Positions 46,659-56,000 of a DNA stretch of 64,000 nt are shown in pieces; the stretch's first letter is position 1; each line of letters opens with the position of its first letter. The DNA is from Aeromonas lusitana (GTDB taxonomy: Bacteria; Pseudomonadota; Gammaproteobacteria; Enterobacterales; Aeromonadaceae), in assembly GCF_002812985.1 (NCBI RefSeq), contig NZ_PGCP01000018.1:97740-161739 (forward strand), in the 5' to 3' direction. The notes under the pieces are model-generated. The model was not told where the DNA came from and made no database searches. It saw nothing but the letters and a program-made list of their open reading frames with translations. The translations under genes were made by a program, and so were the position numbers.

Positions 46659-48368
46659 ATGGCTACCGGACAATATCTGCTGTGGAAAGACGCACAGGGA
46701 GAGGACTTTCGCCCCGTTGCACTGACAGGCACCGATCTGCTCAACGATCGCAACCTCAACAAGGGCACCGCCTTCACCGAACAGGAGCGGGCCGATTTTG
46801 AGCTCGACGGCCTGTTGCCGCCCCAGGTGCAGACCTTCGAGGCCCAGCTGGAGCGGGTCTATCAGGGCTTCCTGAGCGCCTGCAGCGACATGGAGAAGTA
46901 CCAGAACCTGAGGGCGTTGCAGGATCGCAACGAGACCCTGTTCTACGCCCTGCTGTCGCGCCACGTGGAGGAGATGACCCCCGTCATCTACACCCCGACC
47001 GTGGGCAAGGCGTGCCAGGAGTTCAGCCACCGCTACCAGAAGGCGCGCGGCCTCTACATCACCCAGCACAACGTCGATGACATGGGCTCCCTGGCGCGGC
47101 ACATGGATGCCAAGGCGGTACGCATCATAGTGGTCACCGACAGCCAGGGCATACTCGGCATCGGCGATCAGGGGGTGGGCGGCATGGGGATCCCCATCGG
47201 CAAGCTCTCCCTCTATACCCTGGCCGCCGGCATCCATCCCGCCTGCTGCCTGCCCATCGCCCTGGACGTGGGCACCGATAACCAGACCCTGCTGGACGAT
47301 CCCATGTACCTGGGGCAGCCCCATAGGCGCATCCGCGGCAAGGAGTATGACGACTTCATCGACAAGTTCGTGGCCGGGGTCAAGCGCCACTTCCCGAACG
47401 CCGTGTTGCAGTGGGAAGATTTCAGCAAGTCCAACGCCTTCAACAACTTGTCTCGCTACCAGCAGGCCCTGCCGTCGTTCAACGATGACATCCAGGGCAC
47501 GGGCGCCGTGGTGCTGGCGGGCATCATAGGGGCGGTCAAGTCCAAGCAGGAAACCCTGGGCCAGCAGAACTACCTGGTCTATGGCGCCGGTGCCGGCGGG
47601 GTCGGGGTGGCGGATCAGATCTGTGCCGGCATGATCCGCGAGGGCATGGATCCCCAGGCGGCGCGGGATCGCATCTACATCCTGGATACCCAGGGGCTGG
47701 TGTGTGACAACCGCGAAGGGCTGGACGAGTACAAGCGCCGCTACGCCAAGCCGGGCCTCTTGCTGGCCCAGTGGGACGTGCAGGGCAAGGCCGGGCTCAC
47801 CGAGGTGCTGCGCCACGTACCCATTACCGTGCTGCTCGGCACCAGCGGTGCCGGCGGCGCCTTCAAGGAGGAGCATATCCAGCTGATGCTGGCCCACTGC
47901 GAGCATCCCATGGTGTTCCCGCTCTCCAACCCCACCGCCAACTGCGAGGCGCTGCCGGAGGATATCTACCGCTGGAGCCAGGGCCGCGCCATCGTCGCCA
48001 CCGGCAGCCCGTTCAAGGACGTGCACCACGAGGGCCAGGATTACCGCATCGGTCAGGGCAACAACGTCTTCATCTTCCCGGGGGTGGGCCTGGCCGCCAT
48101 CGTCAGCCAGATCCGCGAGATAAGCCCGGATATCTTCACCACGGCGGCCTTTGCCCTGGCGGAGTGCGTGAACGAGGCGGATCTGGCCCGTGGCACCGTC
48201 TATCCGCGCATCAGCGAGCTGCGCAACATCTCGGTGCACGTGGCGACCGCCGTGCTCAAAGACATAGTGCGCCGGGATCCATCCCACCCGCTGATCGGCC
48301 AGGATCTGCAGCAGCATATCCTGAGCCATATGTGGGAGCCTGTGTATCTACCCTATCGTAGGGTCTGA
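46659..48368 (+). CDS. maeA: NAD-dependent malic enzyme
   Basis: Converts malate to pyruvate, CO2 and NADH. The ATG at 46659 (MATGQYLLWKD) gives 569 residues; the frame is open 22 codons upstream without homology. The malic signature FNDDIQGTGAVVLAGI and the NAD-binding YGAGAGGVGVADQI are clear. Active-site residues are in VIYTPTVGKACQEF and the RIIVVTDSQGILGIGDQGVGG region. It is a single gene ending at a strong terminator. E. coli MaeA (SfcA) is similar over the whole length. Confidence 0.95.
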   Translation: MATGQYLLWKDAQGEDFRPVALTGTDLLNDRNLNKGTAFTEQERADFELDGLLPPQVQTFEAQLERVYQGFLSACSDMEKYQNLRALQDRNETLFYALLSRHVEEMTPVIYTPTVGKACQEFSHRYQKARGLYITQHNVDDMGSLARHMDAKAVRIIVVTDSQGILGIGDQGVGGMGIPIGKLSLYTLAAGIHPACCLPIALDVGTDNQTLLDDPMYLGQPHRRIRGKEYDDFIDKFVAGVKRHFPNAVLQWEDFSKSNAFNNLSRYQQALPSFNDDIQGTGAVVLAGIIGAVKSKQETLGQQNYLVYGAGAGGVGVADQICAGMIREGMDPQAARDRIYILDTQGLVCDNREGLDEYKRRYAKPGLLLAQWDVQGKAGLTEVLRHVPITVLLGTSGAGGAFKEEHIQLMLAHCEHPMVFPLSNPTANCEALPEDIYRWSQGRAIVATGSPFKDVHHEGQDYRIGQGNNVFIFPGVGLAAIVSQIREISPDIFTTAAFALAECVNEADLARGTVYPRISELRNISVHVATAVLKDIVRRDPSHPLIGQDLQQHILSHMWEPVYLPYRRV

Positions 48369-48403
48369 ATGGCATACGATTGACTGCATTGGTGCACAAA
48401 AGC

Positions 48404-48434
48404 AGAGGGGATGGCATGGCCATCCCCTTTTTTA
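48404..48434 (+). terminator. Terminator of maeA
   Basis: AGGGGATGG (48406-48414) pairs with CCATCCCCT (48420-48428), followed by six T. Confidence 0.85.
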
Positions 48435-48671
48435 TGGGGGGTCGGGGACGGTCAGGATACGGACCTCGTCATTCAGGGCGGCCTGGTAGTGCAAATGTCG
48501 AGGTCGGCGCTCACTATTGCGGCGTCTTGCCATGACTATCAATAAGCTCGGCTAGAAAAACGTTTTGCGTTGGCCATAAAAGTGCGTAAAATCGCTTCCT
48601 CGATGCTTGTAGCAACGAATCCCGCCTAAACAGCCAGTTTCATGCCCTCCCCAAGCAGTAAAAGGTAACGA

Positions 48672-48722
48672 ATGAAGCCTTTTTGCTCATTCAGCACCTT
48701 GAAGACGTGTTGTGATAACTGA
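48672..48722 (+). CDS. Possible leader peptide upstream of uraA
   Basis: Sixteen codons (MKPFCSFSTLKTCCDN) from an ATG with AAAAGG 6 bases ahead, ending in TGA 46 bases before uraA. A small hairpin with a single bulge (around 48671-48692) overlaps its first codons. Whether it is translated, and whether it has a regulatory role, is unknown. Confidence 0.25.
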   Translation: MKPFCSFSTLKTCCDN

Positions 48723-48768
48723 AAAGTGTCAATTATCCCTCTCGGTTATCAAAAAATTAAGGATACCC

Positions 48769-50007
48769 ATGTTTTCCTTGGTCAAGCAAAGTGTCGCCGG
48801 GCTGCAAATTCTGTTTGTCGCCTTCGGTGCCATGGTTCTGGTGCCCCTGCTCACCGGACTGAACCCCTCCATGGCCCTGCTTGGCGCCGGTGTAGGTACC
48901 CTGCTGTTCCAGCTCTGCACCCGTCGCCAGGTTCCGATCTTCCTCGGCTCCAGCTTCGCCTTCATCGCCCCCATCATCTATGCCACCCAGACCTGGGGCC
49001 TGCCGTCCACCATGTTTGGCCTGTTTGCCGCCGGTTTCATGTACTTCATCCTGGCCGCCATCATACGTGTCCGTGGCATGGACTTCGTACACAAGCTGCT
49101 GCCGCCCGTGGTGATTGGCCCTGTGATCATGGTGATCGGTCTGTCGGTCGCTCAGGTCGCCTGCAACATGGCCATGGGCCGCGCCGGTGGTGAACAGGTT
49201 GTTCCGCCGGCCACCGCCCTGACCCTGGCGGGGATCTCATTGGCGGTGACCCTGATTGCGGCCGTGTTCTGCAAGGGCTGGATCAAGCTCATCCCCATAC
49301 TGTCCGGTGTCATCGTCGGTTATGCCGCCGCTGTCATGATGGGGCAGGTGAGCTTCGATGGCATGGCCAATGCCCCCTGGCTGGCGTTGCCGCACTTCGA
49401 GACCCCGGAGATCAACTGGGCTGCCGCCCTGTTCATGCTGCCGGTGGCCATAGCCCCCTGCATCGAACACATAGGCGGCGTGCTCGCCATCGGTGGCGTG
49501 ACCGGGCAGGACTACACCAAGAACCCGGGCCTGCACCGCACCCTGGCCGGTGATGGCATCGGTGTCTGCTTCGCCGGTTTCATCGGTGGTCCTCCCGTCA
49601 CCACCTACGCCGAAGTGACCGGCGCCGTGATGATCACCCGCAACTTCAACCCGGTCACCATGACCTGGGCTGCTGTGTTCGCCATCATTCTGGCCTTCTT
49701 TGGCAAGTTCAACGCCCTGCTCACCTCCATCCCCATGCCAGTGATGGGTGGCATCATGCTGCTGCTGTTCGGATCCATCGCCGCCATCGGTCTCAAGACC
49801 CTGGTGGAGTCCAAGGTGGATTTGGGCCTTGCCCGCAACATCGCCATCGTGGCCGTGACCCTGACCGTGGGTGTGGGTGCCCTCGAGATGAAGATCGGCG
49901 ACTTCGCCCTGGCGGGCGTGGGCCTGGCCTCGGTAGCCGCCATTCTGCTGAACCTTATCCTGCCCCAGCACTCCGAAGCGGGTGCCATGGAGAGTGCCAA
50001 GGATTAA
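48769..50007 (+). CDS. uraA: Uracil permease
   Basis: Inner-membrane uracil-proton symporter of the nucleobase/ascorbate transporter family. The ATG at 48769 with TAAGGA ahead gives 412 residues (MFSLVKQSVAGLQILFVAFGAMVLVPLLTGLNPSMALLG region at the start). Fourteen hydrophobic segments fit the family. The family motifs are APCIEHIGGVLAIGGVTGQDY and GDGIGVCFAGFIGGPPVTTYAEVTGA. In E. coli it follows upp; upp is not in the window. Its last 20 codons are repeated downstream at 50065-50129. Confidence 0.93.
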   Translation: MFSLVKQSVAGLQILFVAFGAMVLVPLLTGLNPSMALLGAGVGTLLFQLCTRRQVPIFLGSSFAFIAPIIYATQTWGLPSTMFGLFAAGFMYFILAAIIRVRGMDFVHKLLPPVVIGPVIMVIGLSVAQVACNMAMGRAGGEQVVPPATALTLAGISLAVTLIAAVFCKGWIKLIPILSGVIVGYAAAVMMGQVSFDGMANAPWLALPHFETPEINWAAALFMLPVAIAPCIEHIGGVLAIGGVTGQDYTKNPGLHRTLAGDGIGVCFAGFIGGPPVTTYAEVTGAVMITRNFNPVTMTWAAVFAIILAFFGKFNALLTSIPMPVMGGIMLLLFGSIAAIGLKTLVESKVDLGLARNIAIVAVTLTVGVGALEMKIGDFALAGVGLASVAAILLNLILPQHSEAGAMESAKD

Positions 50008-50034
50008 GCGTCGGGTTGTGCTCAACCTGTTCGC

Positions 50035-50066
50035 CAGAAGGGCACCCCGGGGTGCCCTTCTGCTTT
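50035..50066 (+). terminator. Terminator of uraA
   Basis: A perfect 12-bp stem CAGAAGGGCACC (50035-50046) with GGTGCCCTTCTG (50051-50062), followed by CTTTCT. The stem end touches the duplicated uraA tail. Confidence 0.75.
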
Positions 50067-50129
50067 CTGCTCAACCTCATCCTGCCCCAGCACTCCGAAG
50101 CGGGTGCCATGGAGAGCGCCAAGGATTAA
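50065..50129 (+). repeat. Duplicated 3' end of uraA
   Basis: This 65-base segment copies 49943-50007, including the stop codon. There are three differences, all silent in the uraA frame (CTG/CTC, CTT/CTC, AGT/AGC), so both copies encode the same last 20 residues. It has no start of its own and is followed by a second terminator. Confidence 0.93.
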
Positions 50130-50159
50130 TCCCAGGCGCATAGTCACTCTTTGTTCGAC

Positions 50160-50190
50160 AAGAGGCCACCATCCGGTGGCTTCTTTCTTT
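50160..50190 (+). terminator. Second terminator, after the uraA tail copy
   Basis: An 11-bp stem, with GCCACC (50165-50170) against GGTGGC (50175-50180) and AAGAG against TTCTT outside, followed by TCTTTT. Confidence 0.7.
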
Positions 50191-50318
50191 TGCTGCGCTC
50201 TTTGACTGTACCCTCTGGCCTAACCGGGCCGAGAGAGCCCGGCTCTGACGAGACCAGCACTCTCCAAAATCTGAGCGACTACAATCAGATGCGTTATTCA
50301 CCATAGCGGGAGAGAAGC

Positions 50319-51056
50319 ATGAAGAAGGCATGGATCCTGGCCCTGCTCGGGCTGATATGGGGCGGCGCGGCCCAGGCCGGTGCGATGCGCTACGAGGTCG
50401 ATGGCCAGCCGTTCGAGGGCTATTACCTCGCGGCTGGCAAGAAGGCCCCCCTGGTGGTGCTGGTCCACGACTGGGACGGCCTGACCGAATACGAGGTCAA
50501 GCGGGCCGAGATGCTGGTGGCTCTGGGTTACAGCGTGTTTGCGGTGGACCTGTTTGGCGCAGGCGTGCGGCCGACCGCGGTGGAGGAGAAGAAGAAGCTC
50601 ACCGGCGCCCTCTATCAGGACAGACCCAGAATGCGCAAGCTGCTGGCCGGGGCTTTGGCCGAGGCAGGCAAGCTGGGAGGGCGGCTCGACAACGCGGTAG
50701 CGCTCGGTTACTGCTTCGGCGGCGCCGCCGTGCTGGAGCTGGCCCGCAGCGGCGCCGATCTCAGAGGCATAGTGAGCGTGCACGGTGGGCTTGAGACCCC
50801 GGCCGGGCAGGACTACCAGCTGACCCGGGCCAACCTGCTCATTCAGCATGGCAGCGCGGATCAGGCGGTGTCTCTTGGCCAGTTCACGGCCCTGATCGCC
50901 GAGCTGGAGAGTGCCGGTATCCGCCATGAGGCGACCAGCTACAGCGGCGCTCCCCACGCCTTCAGCGTGTTTGGCTCGGACAACTACCGGGCCGACGCCG
51001 ATGCCAAATCCTGGCAGCGTTTCACCGAGTTCCTCGGTGAGGTGACCAAGGGGTGA
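50319..51056 (+). CDS. Exported dienelactone hydrolase family protein
   Basis: An alpha/beta hydrolase of 245 residues with a signal peptide (cleavage after AAQA near residue 20), so it should be periplasmic. The catalytic triad of the dienelactone hydrolase family is visible: Cys132 in GYCFGG, Asp181 in HGSADQAV and His213 in GAPHAF. GGGAGAGAAG lies before the ATG. Natural substrate unknown; exported members are common in aquatic gammaproteobacteria. It follows uraA and its tail copy but is separated from them by two terminators. Confidence 0.87.
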   Translation: MKKAWILALLGLIWGGAAQAGAMRYEVDGQPFEGYYLAAGKKAPLVVLVHDWDGLTEYEVKRAEMLVALGYSVFAVDLFGAGVRPTAVEEKKKLTGALYQDRPRMRKLLAGALAEAGKLGGRLDNAVALGYCFGGAAVLELARSGADLRGIVSVHGGLETPAGQDYQLTRANLLIQHGSADQAVSLGQFTALIAELESAGIRHEATSYSGAPHAFSVFGSDNYRADADAKSWQRFTEFLGEVTKG

Positions 51057-51169
51057 GGGCAGGCCTGGCGCCAGGCTCACAGGGGCTGGCTGGTTATACT
51101 CAACGGGTGAGGCGCCGCTCGGCCGAGACCGGGTCGGCGCCCCAGAGCGTCACAGTAAGGAGTAACGAT

Positions 51170-51745
51170 ATGCGTCACATGCGGTTATGGGGCCAGATCC
51201 TGGCCGTGCTGCTGCTGTTCGGTTGCGCTGCCAAAGGCGATACCCCGGCCCAGCAGCGCAATACCATCTTGCAAATGCGTGAGCAGGCCCTGTCCACCCT
51301 CTATGGCAAGGCGCCGGACATCAGGCGGGAGGTGGCCAGATCCAAGGGCTACGCCGTCTTTAGCAATGTAAACAACAACTTGTTGCTGCTCAGTGCCGGC
51401 AGTGGCTACGGGGTACTGAAGGACAATCGCACCGGCCGCGATACCTACATGAAGATGGCCACCGCCGGCTTCGGGGTGGGCATGGGGATCAAGAAGTTCC
51501 AGGCCCTGATCATCTTCAACGATGTCACCGCCCTGGACAGATTCATCACCACAGGGTTTGATGCCAGCGCCCAGGCGGACGTGGCGGCCAAGTCGGCGGA
51601 CGACGGCAAGGTGGTGGTCAGCGAGGCGGCCAATGCGGATTTCCAGAAGGTGAAGATGTATCAGCTCACCGAGCAGGGGGTGGCGGTGCAGGCCACCATG
51701 CAGGGCTACAAGTATTGGCCGGATGACGAGCTCAACGGCAAGTAA
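51170..51745 (+). CDS. SYLF-domain (YSC84-like) lipoprotein
   Basis: A 191-residue lipoprotein. The ATG at 51170 follows TAAGGAGT and gives the lipobox LLLFGC (Cys19); a longer in-frame start would bury the signal. The rest is a SYLF or YSC84 lipid-binding domain: RSKGYAVFSNVNNNLLLLSAGSGYGVLKDNRTGRDTYMKMATAGFGVGMGIKKFQALIIF. In eukaryotes this domain binds phosphoinositides; its bacterial role is unknown. It is 113 bases after the hydrolase and may share a transcript. Confidence 0.85.
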   Translation: MRHMRLWGQILAVLLLFGCAAKGDTPAQQRNTILQMREQALSTLYGKAPDIRREVARSKGYAVFSNVNNNLLLLSAGSGYGVLKDNRTGRDTYMKMATAGFGVGMGIKKFQALIIFNDVTALDRFITTGFDASAQADVAAKSADDGKVVVSEAANADFQKVKMYQLTEQGVAVQATMQGYKYWPDDELNGK

Positions 51746-51770
51746 TCCAACGCTTGCCCGCTCTTTGTCA

Positions 51771-51802
51771 CAGGCAGCGCTGGATAAGCGCCGCCTGTTT
51801 TT
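51771..51802 (+). terminator. Terminator of the SYLF gene
   Basis: CAGGC-A-GCGCT (51771-51781) pairs with AGCGC-C-GCCTG (51787-51797) with one mismatch, followed by five T. Confidence 0.6.
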
Positions 51803-51819
51803 GTGTTAGTCGCAGCCGC

Positions 51820-52833
51820 TCAGGCGGGGCGCCCATCCAGCATCAACACCCTCACCCACATGGCCCCTTTGCCCACCGGATGGCGGGAGGAGAGGCTCAG
51901 CTGCCCCGTCTCGGACGCTATCCTGTGCACCGCCACATTGTGGGACTCTTGCCCGGTGGCGATCAGGTAATGACCGCTGTGATCGATGGCAAAGCCACGG
52001 GGGCAGGATTCGGTCGCAAAGTGATCGAGAAGAGTGAGGCTGCCATCCTGTTCATCGACACCGAACAGGGTCAGCAGGCTGCTGGCCCGCTCGCTGGTGT
52101 AGAGGAAGCGCCCGTTCGGGGTGAGGTGCAGATCCGCCCCCCAGCGCTCCCCCTCATAGCCTGGCGGCAGCATGTCCAGGGACTCACATTCCTGGATGCG
52201 GCCATCCTCTTCCCTGTGATAGCGGTTGAGGGTGCCATCAAGCTCGTTGAGGCAATAGAGATCGCCGTTGCTCGGGTGCCGCGCCAGATGGCGTGGCCCG
52301 GCGCCGGGCGCCGTGTGCAGATCTCCTCTGGGGTGAGGCGTCAGCCGCCCATCGTCCCCTAAGGCAAAGCGGCGAATGGCGTCGTCTTTGAGGCAGGCGA
52401 CCAGCAGGGATGGGCTCTCTTGCTCATCTGCCAACAGGGTGACCGAGTGGGAGGCCATCAGATCGTCGATGCGCTGGTGCGGTGCCTGCACCCGGCCGTC
52501 CTGGTCCATGGGGGAGACGCTGAGGTGGTTGAAGGCGTAGGAGGCGGCGAAGAAGAGGCGTCCCGTCGCATCGGTGCAGGTGTGAGAGGCGCTGCCCGCG
52601 AGCGGCGCCGAGGCGGGCGCTCCGAGCCGTCCATCCGCGCCTATGGGGTAGCTCAGCACCTTGAAGTCTGGCCGCACACCGGCATAGAGCCAGCGCCTGT
52701 CCGGGCTGATGACCAGGGGCTGCACCTCGCCGCCGGTCTGCACTTCTTGCAGCGAGACCAGCTCACCCTCGTCCAGCCGAAACACATGAATCAACCCGCT
52801 TACCGGGTTGGCGATATAAACCACTTGCTGCAT
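51820..52833 (-). CDS. pgl: 6-phosphogluconolactonase
   Basis: Seven-bladed beta-propeller lactonase (YbhE type) that hydrolyses 6-phosphogluconolactone in the pentose phosphate pathway. The ATG at 52833 with AGGAGG 5 bases ahead gives 337 residues, close to the E. coli 331. The start MQQVVYIANPVSGLIHVFRLDEGELV, repeated blade motifs such as ISPDRRWLYAGVRPDFKVLSY and LTPNGRFLYTSERASSLLTLF, and the ending are typical. The frame is open far upstream, but that part has no homology. It is downstream of mscK and separated from it by a terminator. Confidence 0.92.
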   Translation of the reverse strand: MQQVVYIANPVSGLIHVFRLDEGELVSLQEVQTGGEVQPLVISPDRRWLYAGVRPDFKVLSYPIGADGRLGAPASAPLAGSASHTCTDATGRLFFAASYAFNHLSVSPMDQDGRVQAPHQRIDDLMASHSVTLLADEQESPSLLVACLKDDAIRRFALGDDGRLTPHPRGDLHTAPGAGPRHLARHPSNGDLYCLNELDGTLNRYHREEDGRIQECESLDMLPPGYEGERWGADLHLTPNGRFLYTSERASSLLTLFGVDEQDGSLTLLDHFATESCPRGFAIDHSGHYLIATGQESHNVAVHRIASETGQLSLSSRHPVGKGAMWVRVLMLDGRPA

Positions 52834-53033
52834 GGCGCCTCCTGCTGGCGATAGGTGCGTCCTGGAACGGCAAGACGGCAGGGAGGATGGTCGCACAGAC
52901 GGGGGCATCTGCCCAGCCGCCGTTTGCTTAGGGTGCAAGGCACCCTGGAGAGGGATGGCAGGGCCATGGGGCGGAGCGCCAGGTTCGGCGTTTCGATGCG
53001 CATAAGTGCCGGTCTGCTGAGGCTTGGGGCGGA

Positions 53034-53066
53034 TAAAAAAACGGGCCCCATAGTGGGGCCCGTTTG
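53034..53066 (-). terminator. Terminator of mscK
   Basis: AAACGGGCCCCA (53039-53050) pairs perfectly with TGGGGCCCGTTT (53054-53065). The minus strand ends in a T-run. It is 21 bases beyond the stop. Confidence 0.9.
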
Positions 53067-53086
53067 ACGGTGGGTGGCGAGCGGGA

Positions 53087-56000
53087 TCAGCTCGTTCTGC
53101 CTGGTTGCGGCGGGGGCAGGCCAGGGCGAGATTCCACCCTCTGCTCATCTCCACGCTGGTTCTTGATATGCACGTCCATCTGGTTGAACGCAATGTCGAT
53201 GCCGTGTTCGCGGAACAGGACGTCAATCTTGCGGTTCAGCTCATCGATGGCCGGGTTGCGATCCCCAAGCTCGCTCACGAAGAAGCGCAGCTCGTGATCC
53301 AGGGTGCTGGCGCCGAAGGTGAGGAAGTAGACGATGGGGGCCGGATCCTTCAGCACCCGGCTGTTCTCCATGGCCGCCTGCATCAACAGCTTGCGGGTCA
53401 GCTCCAGATCCGAGCCATAGGCCACCCCGACCCGGGCGATGACCCGGGTGACGGTGTCGGACAGGGACCAGTTGACCAGACGCTCTATCATCAGCTGCTG
53501 GTTCGGGATGATCACCTCTTTGCGATCGAAGTCGGTGAGGGTGGTGGAGCGGATGCGGATCTTGTTGACCGTGCCCGAGATGGTGCCGATGGTGACGGTA
53601 TCGCCGATCCGGACCGGACGCTCGAACAAGATGATGATCCCCGAGATGAAGTTGGAGACGATCTGCTGCATGCCAAAACCGATACCGACCGAGAGGCCGG
53701 CGGCCAGCCACTGCAGCTTCTCCCACTGGACCCCCAGCATGGCCAGGGCGGTGAGGGAACCCACCCCGATGAGCGCATAGTTGAGCATGGTGGTGAAGGC
53801 GTAGGCGGTACCCTGGGCCAGGCGCATCTTGGAGAGCACCAGCACCTCCAGCAGGCCGGGCAGGTTGCGGGCCAGGGACAGGGCCGCCCCGAACAGGAAC
53901 AGGCCGGTCAGCACATCGCTCAGGCTGACGGGGAAGAGCACGGCGTTGGCGCCAGTCCCTTCACTCTTGTGCCAGAGCACCACGCTGTCGAGGTAGGTAA
54001 ATACCGCGACCAGATCGGACCAGAGCCAGTAGAAGGCGACACCGAACACCAGCAGCAGCATGATCCGGGTCAGGCGCAGGGACTGCTGGCTGACATCTTC
54101 CAGATCCATGGGCTGTTCTTCGATGGCCTCGCCCCCTTCCGCGTCTTCCTGGGTCTTGTGCTCACGCTTGGCGACGGCGCGGCGATAGGCCAGGCGGCGA
54201 GCCGCCAGCTCCAGACCACGCAGGGCGGTGCGATAGACCAGGCTCCAGATGATGATGAGGTAGAAGGACTCGATGAGGCGGCCGGTGAGCTTCAGGGCCG
54301 TGTAGTAGTAGCCAAGGGCCGCCAGCACCATGAGCGCCACCGGTGCCAGCGCCAGGGCGACCGCCGTCAGGATCTGCAGCATGCTCGCCTCGCCCTTGAC
54401 GCGGGCGCGGGAGATGGGCAGTACCAGATAGCCGGCAAGACCCAAGAGCACCAGGGTCAGACCCTGTCCGATCACGTCGTTGCCAAGAGAGGAAGGTTCT
54501 ACTACAGCTTTGGTGGACAGCATGATCAGCGGTAAAAGCGGTATCCACAGATATCTCATGCTGGCACGCTTGGCCTGCAGCTCGGCTCTCGGCATGCGGA
54601 AGTGGCTCTCGCCAATGCCGCCCGGTCGCATCACCGACAGGTAGACGCTGAACACCAGGTAGCCGAGGGCCAGGTTCAGGGTGATCTGGAAGATGAGCTT
54701 GGGGCTCAGCAGGCCGCAATAGGTGAGCAGCAGGCCGGCGGCCAGGATAAACAGGGTGCCGGGCAGGCGCTGCAACACGGTATAGAGCAGGGCGCGCGGG
54801 GTATGCCACTGGCTGTCCTGACGGAAGCGGCCGAGATCCTTGGCGATCTTCTGCTGGCGGGCGACTATGGTCGGCCGTTTCCACAGCAGCAGGCCACCCA
54901 CCAGCAGCAGCGGGAAGGCGAGCAGGGAGATGGGCAACAGCATCTCGCCCCACTTGCTCCAATCCGGTTTGAGCACCCAGTCGGAGGCCTGCTTGTAGGC
55001 CTGGGCGGGCCAGCTCAGCAGCCACTTGCCATCGATGGGCTTGTTGCTGCTGACCCAGAAGATGTGCTGCTGCAGGGTGAACTCGACCGAGGCATAGACA
55101 CGGCTCAGCTGCTGCTGGGTCAGCTGCAGGCTGATGGCGTTGGTCAGCTGGCTGTCGAGCTGACGGTTCAGCTGATCGAGCAGCTCGATGCGGGTGTCGA
55201 TGAGCTTGGCGAGATTCGCCTTGTCCTCTTCGCTGACCGGCTCGCTGCTGCCGGCGATCAGATTATCCAGATACTGGGTCTTCTGGAACAGCTGATCCCG
55301 CTGCTGGCTCAGTTCAAACTGGGCCAGGTGCAGGTCGGCTATCTGCTCTTCCAGGTTCTTCACCAGGCTAGAAGGCGCAGCCTCCAGCTGCTGGTAGAGC
55401 TGATAGAGGATGCGTGACAGCAGCAGGTTGCCCTTGAGCATCTGCACCTGTTCGTTGAGGTTGCGCTCGGTCTGGGTGCCGCGCTCCAGCCAGCTCTTGG
55501 CTTGCAGGTTCTTCTGCACCAGCGAGTTGAGGTTGGCGGTGGCGCTGATGAGCTGCTGGCTGAGCTGGTGGTTGATCTCCTGCTCTTTTTGCACCAGTGG
55601 GTTGTCTTCGGTGGCCACCAGCTCGCCGGTCTGCTCGGCAGCCTTCTCGGTGTCACCGAGGCGCTTGGCACTGCTCTGCTCCTGCAGCGCCTGCAGTTTC
55701 TGCTCTTCGTAGGCGAGGCGCGCGCTCTGGTAGTCGCGCTGCTTGACCACGAGATCCTGCATGCTGGTGCGGTTATCCAGCTCCTTTTGCAGGTTGGCCA
55801 GTTGCAGGTCCAGCAGGGCCAGCTCGGTGTTGAGCTTCATCTTCTCGGCGCTGCTGATGCTGTCGCCGGAATTCAACCGGGTGCGGATCTCCTGGCTGCG
55901 CTGGTAGGCGCGGCTCATGTTGACCTGGGCCCGCTCCGGCAGGGTCTGCAGGCTGGTGATCTGGCTGCCGATGGAGCCGAGGGCTTCCTGGGACTCCTGC

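Larger units (their letters stand above)
48369..48768. promoter_or_regulatory. Region between maeA and uraA
   Basis: 400 bases without a called full gene. It holds the maeA terminator near 48404-48434, an AT-rich part around 48555-48600 likely to carry the uraA promoter, and a 16-codon open frame at 48672-48722 with a good ribosome site in the presumed uraA leader. Confidence 0.5.

Noticed and set aside
46644..48329. Long minus-strand frame opposite maeA (561 codons)
   Set aside because: Antisense shadow of malic enzyme with no domain or ribosome site.
48555..48570. PurR-like element upstream of uraA (ACGCAAAACGTTTTTC on the minus strand)
   Set aside because: The half-sites are one base out of register and the right half is poor.
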